The notes under the pieces were generated by a model, which saw only the letters and a program-made list of their open reading frames with translations, was not told the DNA's origin and did not search any database. A stretch of 64,000 bases of DNA from Opisthorchis felineus (lineage: Eukaryota; Platyhelminthes; Trematoda; Opisthorchiida; Opisthorchiidae): contig SJOL01001836.1 of assembly GCA_004794785.1 (NCBI GenBank), positions 10,349 to 74,348 on the forward strand. Direction: 5' to 3'. The position numbers were made by a program, and so were the translations under genes. This document shows, in pieces, positions 62,586 to 64,000 of the stretch (positions are counted from its first letter, which is position 1; each line of letters starts with the position of its first letter).

Positions 62586-64000
62586 TGCCTTGGATACGTC
62601 TCACTTACTTTCCCCAAGTAAAAGTGGAATTTCTTGAATATTTGACATAATGTTGTAGGAAGCAATGTAGTAGTGTGGTTTCTAAGTACCACACCACAAT
62701 AATTGTTTTAGGGGAGAAAATATGTCCTTCCCTTCTTCGGTGGCCAGATTTGCTCACTTAAATACTATTTTCGGTCTCAAATGGATAATGAATCTGAAAC
62801 GGTGCAGAAAAGAAATAATGAAGCGAATGTCTTTGACTGATTTTATTTTGTAGAACAGATGAGAACACCATGGCTTATACCTACTTTAGACTCCCGGGTC
62901 TATAATGGATGCGGTGCGTACAAGAATCATCTCTGAGATACTAATTCCCGTTGACCATCGATATAGCCCTACTATTAGGAAGGTCAGATTCCTGAAAGCA
63001 ACCACAGAACGCCCGGAATCTACTGAGACCCTAAAACTTCACCAAAATCTCAATAGGAAAGTCGGCAAGCATCCAGGCCAGTCAGTCATTCAATCAATTC
63101 ATCAACAGCCAGGATCGGTGAAAGTGAAATTCAAATAGCGTGTGGTCCCTTGTAATTGTTGCACTCGCACGCACTCGCTTGTTGCAATAAAGCTGTTGTG
63201 TTCCTTGTCGGTGAGTTCTTTTCTGGCACTAGGCACTGGAGCGGGGTCAGCAGAAGATATAACACCTACTCATAAGGAGAGACAAAACTGTCTCTTTTTC
63301 CGTGATGACCTTCCTCGGAGGACTATCGTTAACTGGTCCAATTTGTCTTCTTCCTAATTTCTAGGCCAACGCAGTTCACACACGTTACAGATCGCGTACA
63401 CAAAACTACAACTCACTAGAAGGACATTTAAACCCTACGTTTAGAGCAGGATTGAATTAAACTGTCAAGCGTTACGGTAGGAGAACTAAATTTCTAGTGA
63501 CATTCTGATTAGAATTAACCAGATCAGTCTTCCGAATTTCAATCTCATGAGAATGTGGCAATTCTGTGGTTCGAGGCTCCTAAGATTGATGAGTGAGTGA
63601 AACCCGTCACATACCGTCATTCTCAGATAGATGTGTAGGGTGCACCAGAATCGAGCAATTAAGTTTTAAAATATGTGTTGAAAGTTCAATCAAACCATAA
63701 AAGTTACCATTTCAGTATAAAGCCTTTTAGTTTTACCGGATTAAGTTTGAACTCGCGTCAGTATAAAGAAGTGCATCTCTGTTTAGTATGCAATGGTATA
63801 TTGCCAGCTGATCTGAGTATTACTCACCTGCTTGCGGTACAACACCCATAAAGGGTAGAAACGGCATAGCCATACTGTCCACGATAATCAACTTGAGGTT
63901 GAAGAAGAACTGTTCCCAATGACTAATGTTCGTCTCGGTGTACGCCTGGTGAAGACCGGACGACTTGGCAAGATGCAGTCTTGTTTGTACAAGGATTTCA
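62586..64000. other. No gene identified
   Basis: Open frames up to 77 codons, none recognised. The end of light-chain copy 2 could lie here or beyond the window but no exon was found. Confidence 0.35.

Noticed and set aside
1..64000. CRISPR array, operon or prophage
   Set aside because: No regularly spaced repeats, no compact co-directional genes and clear spliceosomal introns: the sequence is eukaryotic.

Overview
The window looks like a stretch of a flatworm nuclear genome, most probably a digenean fluke of moderate GC content (an opisthorchiid or fasciolid rather than a schistosome). Three things point there. Two genes have 35-45 base introns at their 5' ends followed by kilobase introns. 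tRNA-derived SINEs and APE-type LINE remnants are abundant. There is no dense or operon-like gene layout. Genus is inference only.

The only genes I can identify firmly are two plus-strand, tandem paralogues of the myosin essential (alkali) light chain. Copy 1 runs 13830-17474 and copy 2 runs 43056-48786. Each has an ATG that is the last codon of exon 1, an exon of 25-28 bases, an EF-hand exon of 135-141 bases, a long third intron (3.2 and 5.2 kb) and a 243-base exon. The intron phases are identical. The very short last coding exon expected from the family was not found for either copy. The paralogues are about two thirds identical over exon 4 and differ in their EF-hand loops.

Positions 1-8.6 kb are a graveyard of one family of non-LTR retrotransposon (endonuclease, reverse transcriptase, C-terminal tail). 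Copies lie on both strands, broken by stops and frameshifts. A roughly 4.1 kb duplication here has lost 2.2 kb in its second copy, and a single N sits at the point where the two copies diverge. A second, CR1-like reverse transcriptase family is present at 3.6-3.9 kb and 54.5-54.8 kb. More fragments of the first LINE family lie at 12.6-13.3, 20.9-21.2, 49.6-50.0 and 57.8-58.7 kb.

Five copies of a tRNA-derived SINE (the best at 57179-57388 with a 12-base target-site duplication), a second tRNA-like SINE family, a third tRNA-like repeat, a hairpin-like repeat family with three copies, a 35-unit ATC microsatellite and several perfect hairpins make up most of the rest. Between 17.5 and 43 kb and between 49 and 64 kb I see no gene I can name. 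Several minus-strand open stretches bounded by good splice signals are reported as candidate exons with low confidence, because open reading frames of that size are expected by chance in a sequence this long.
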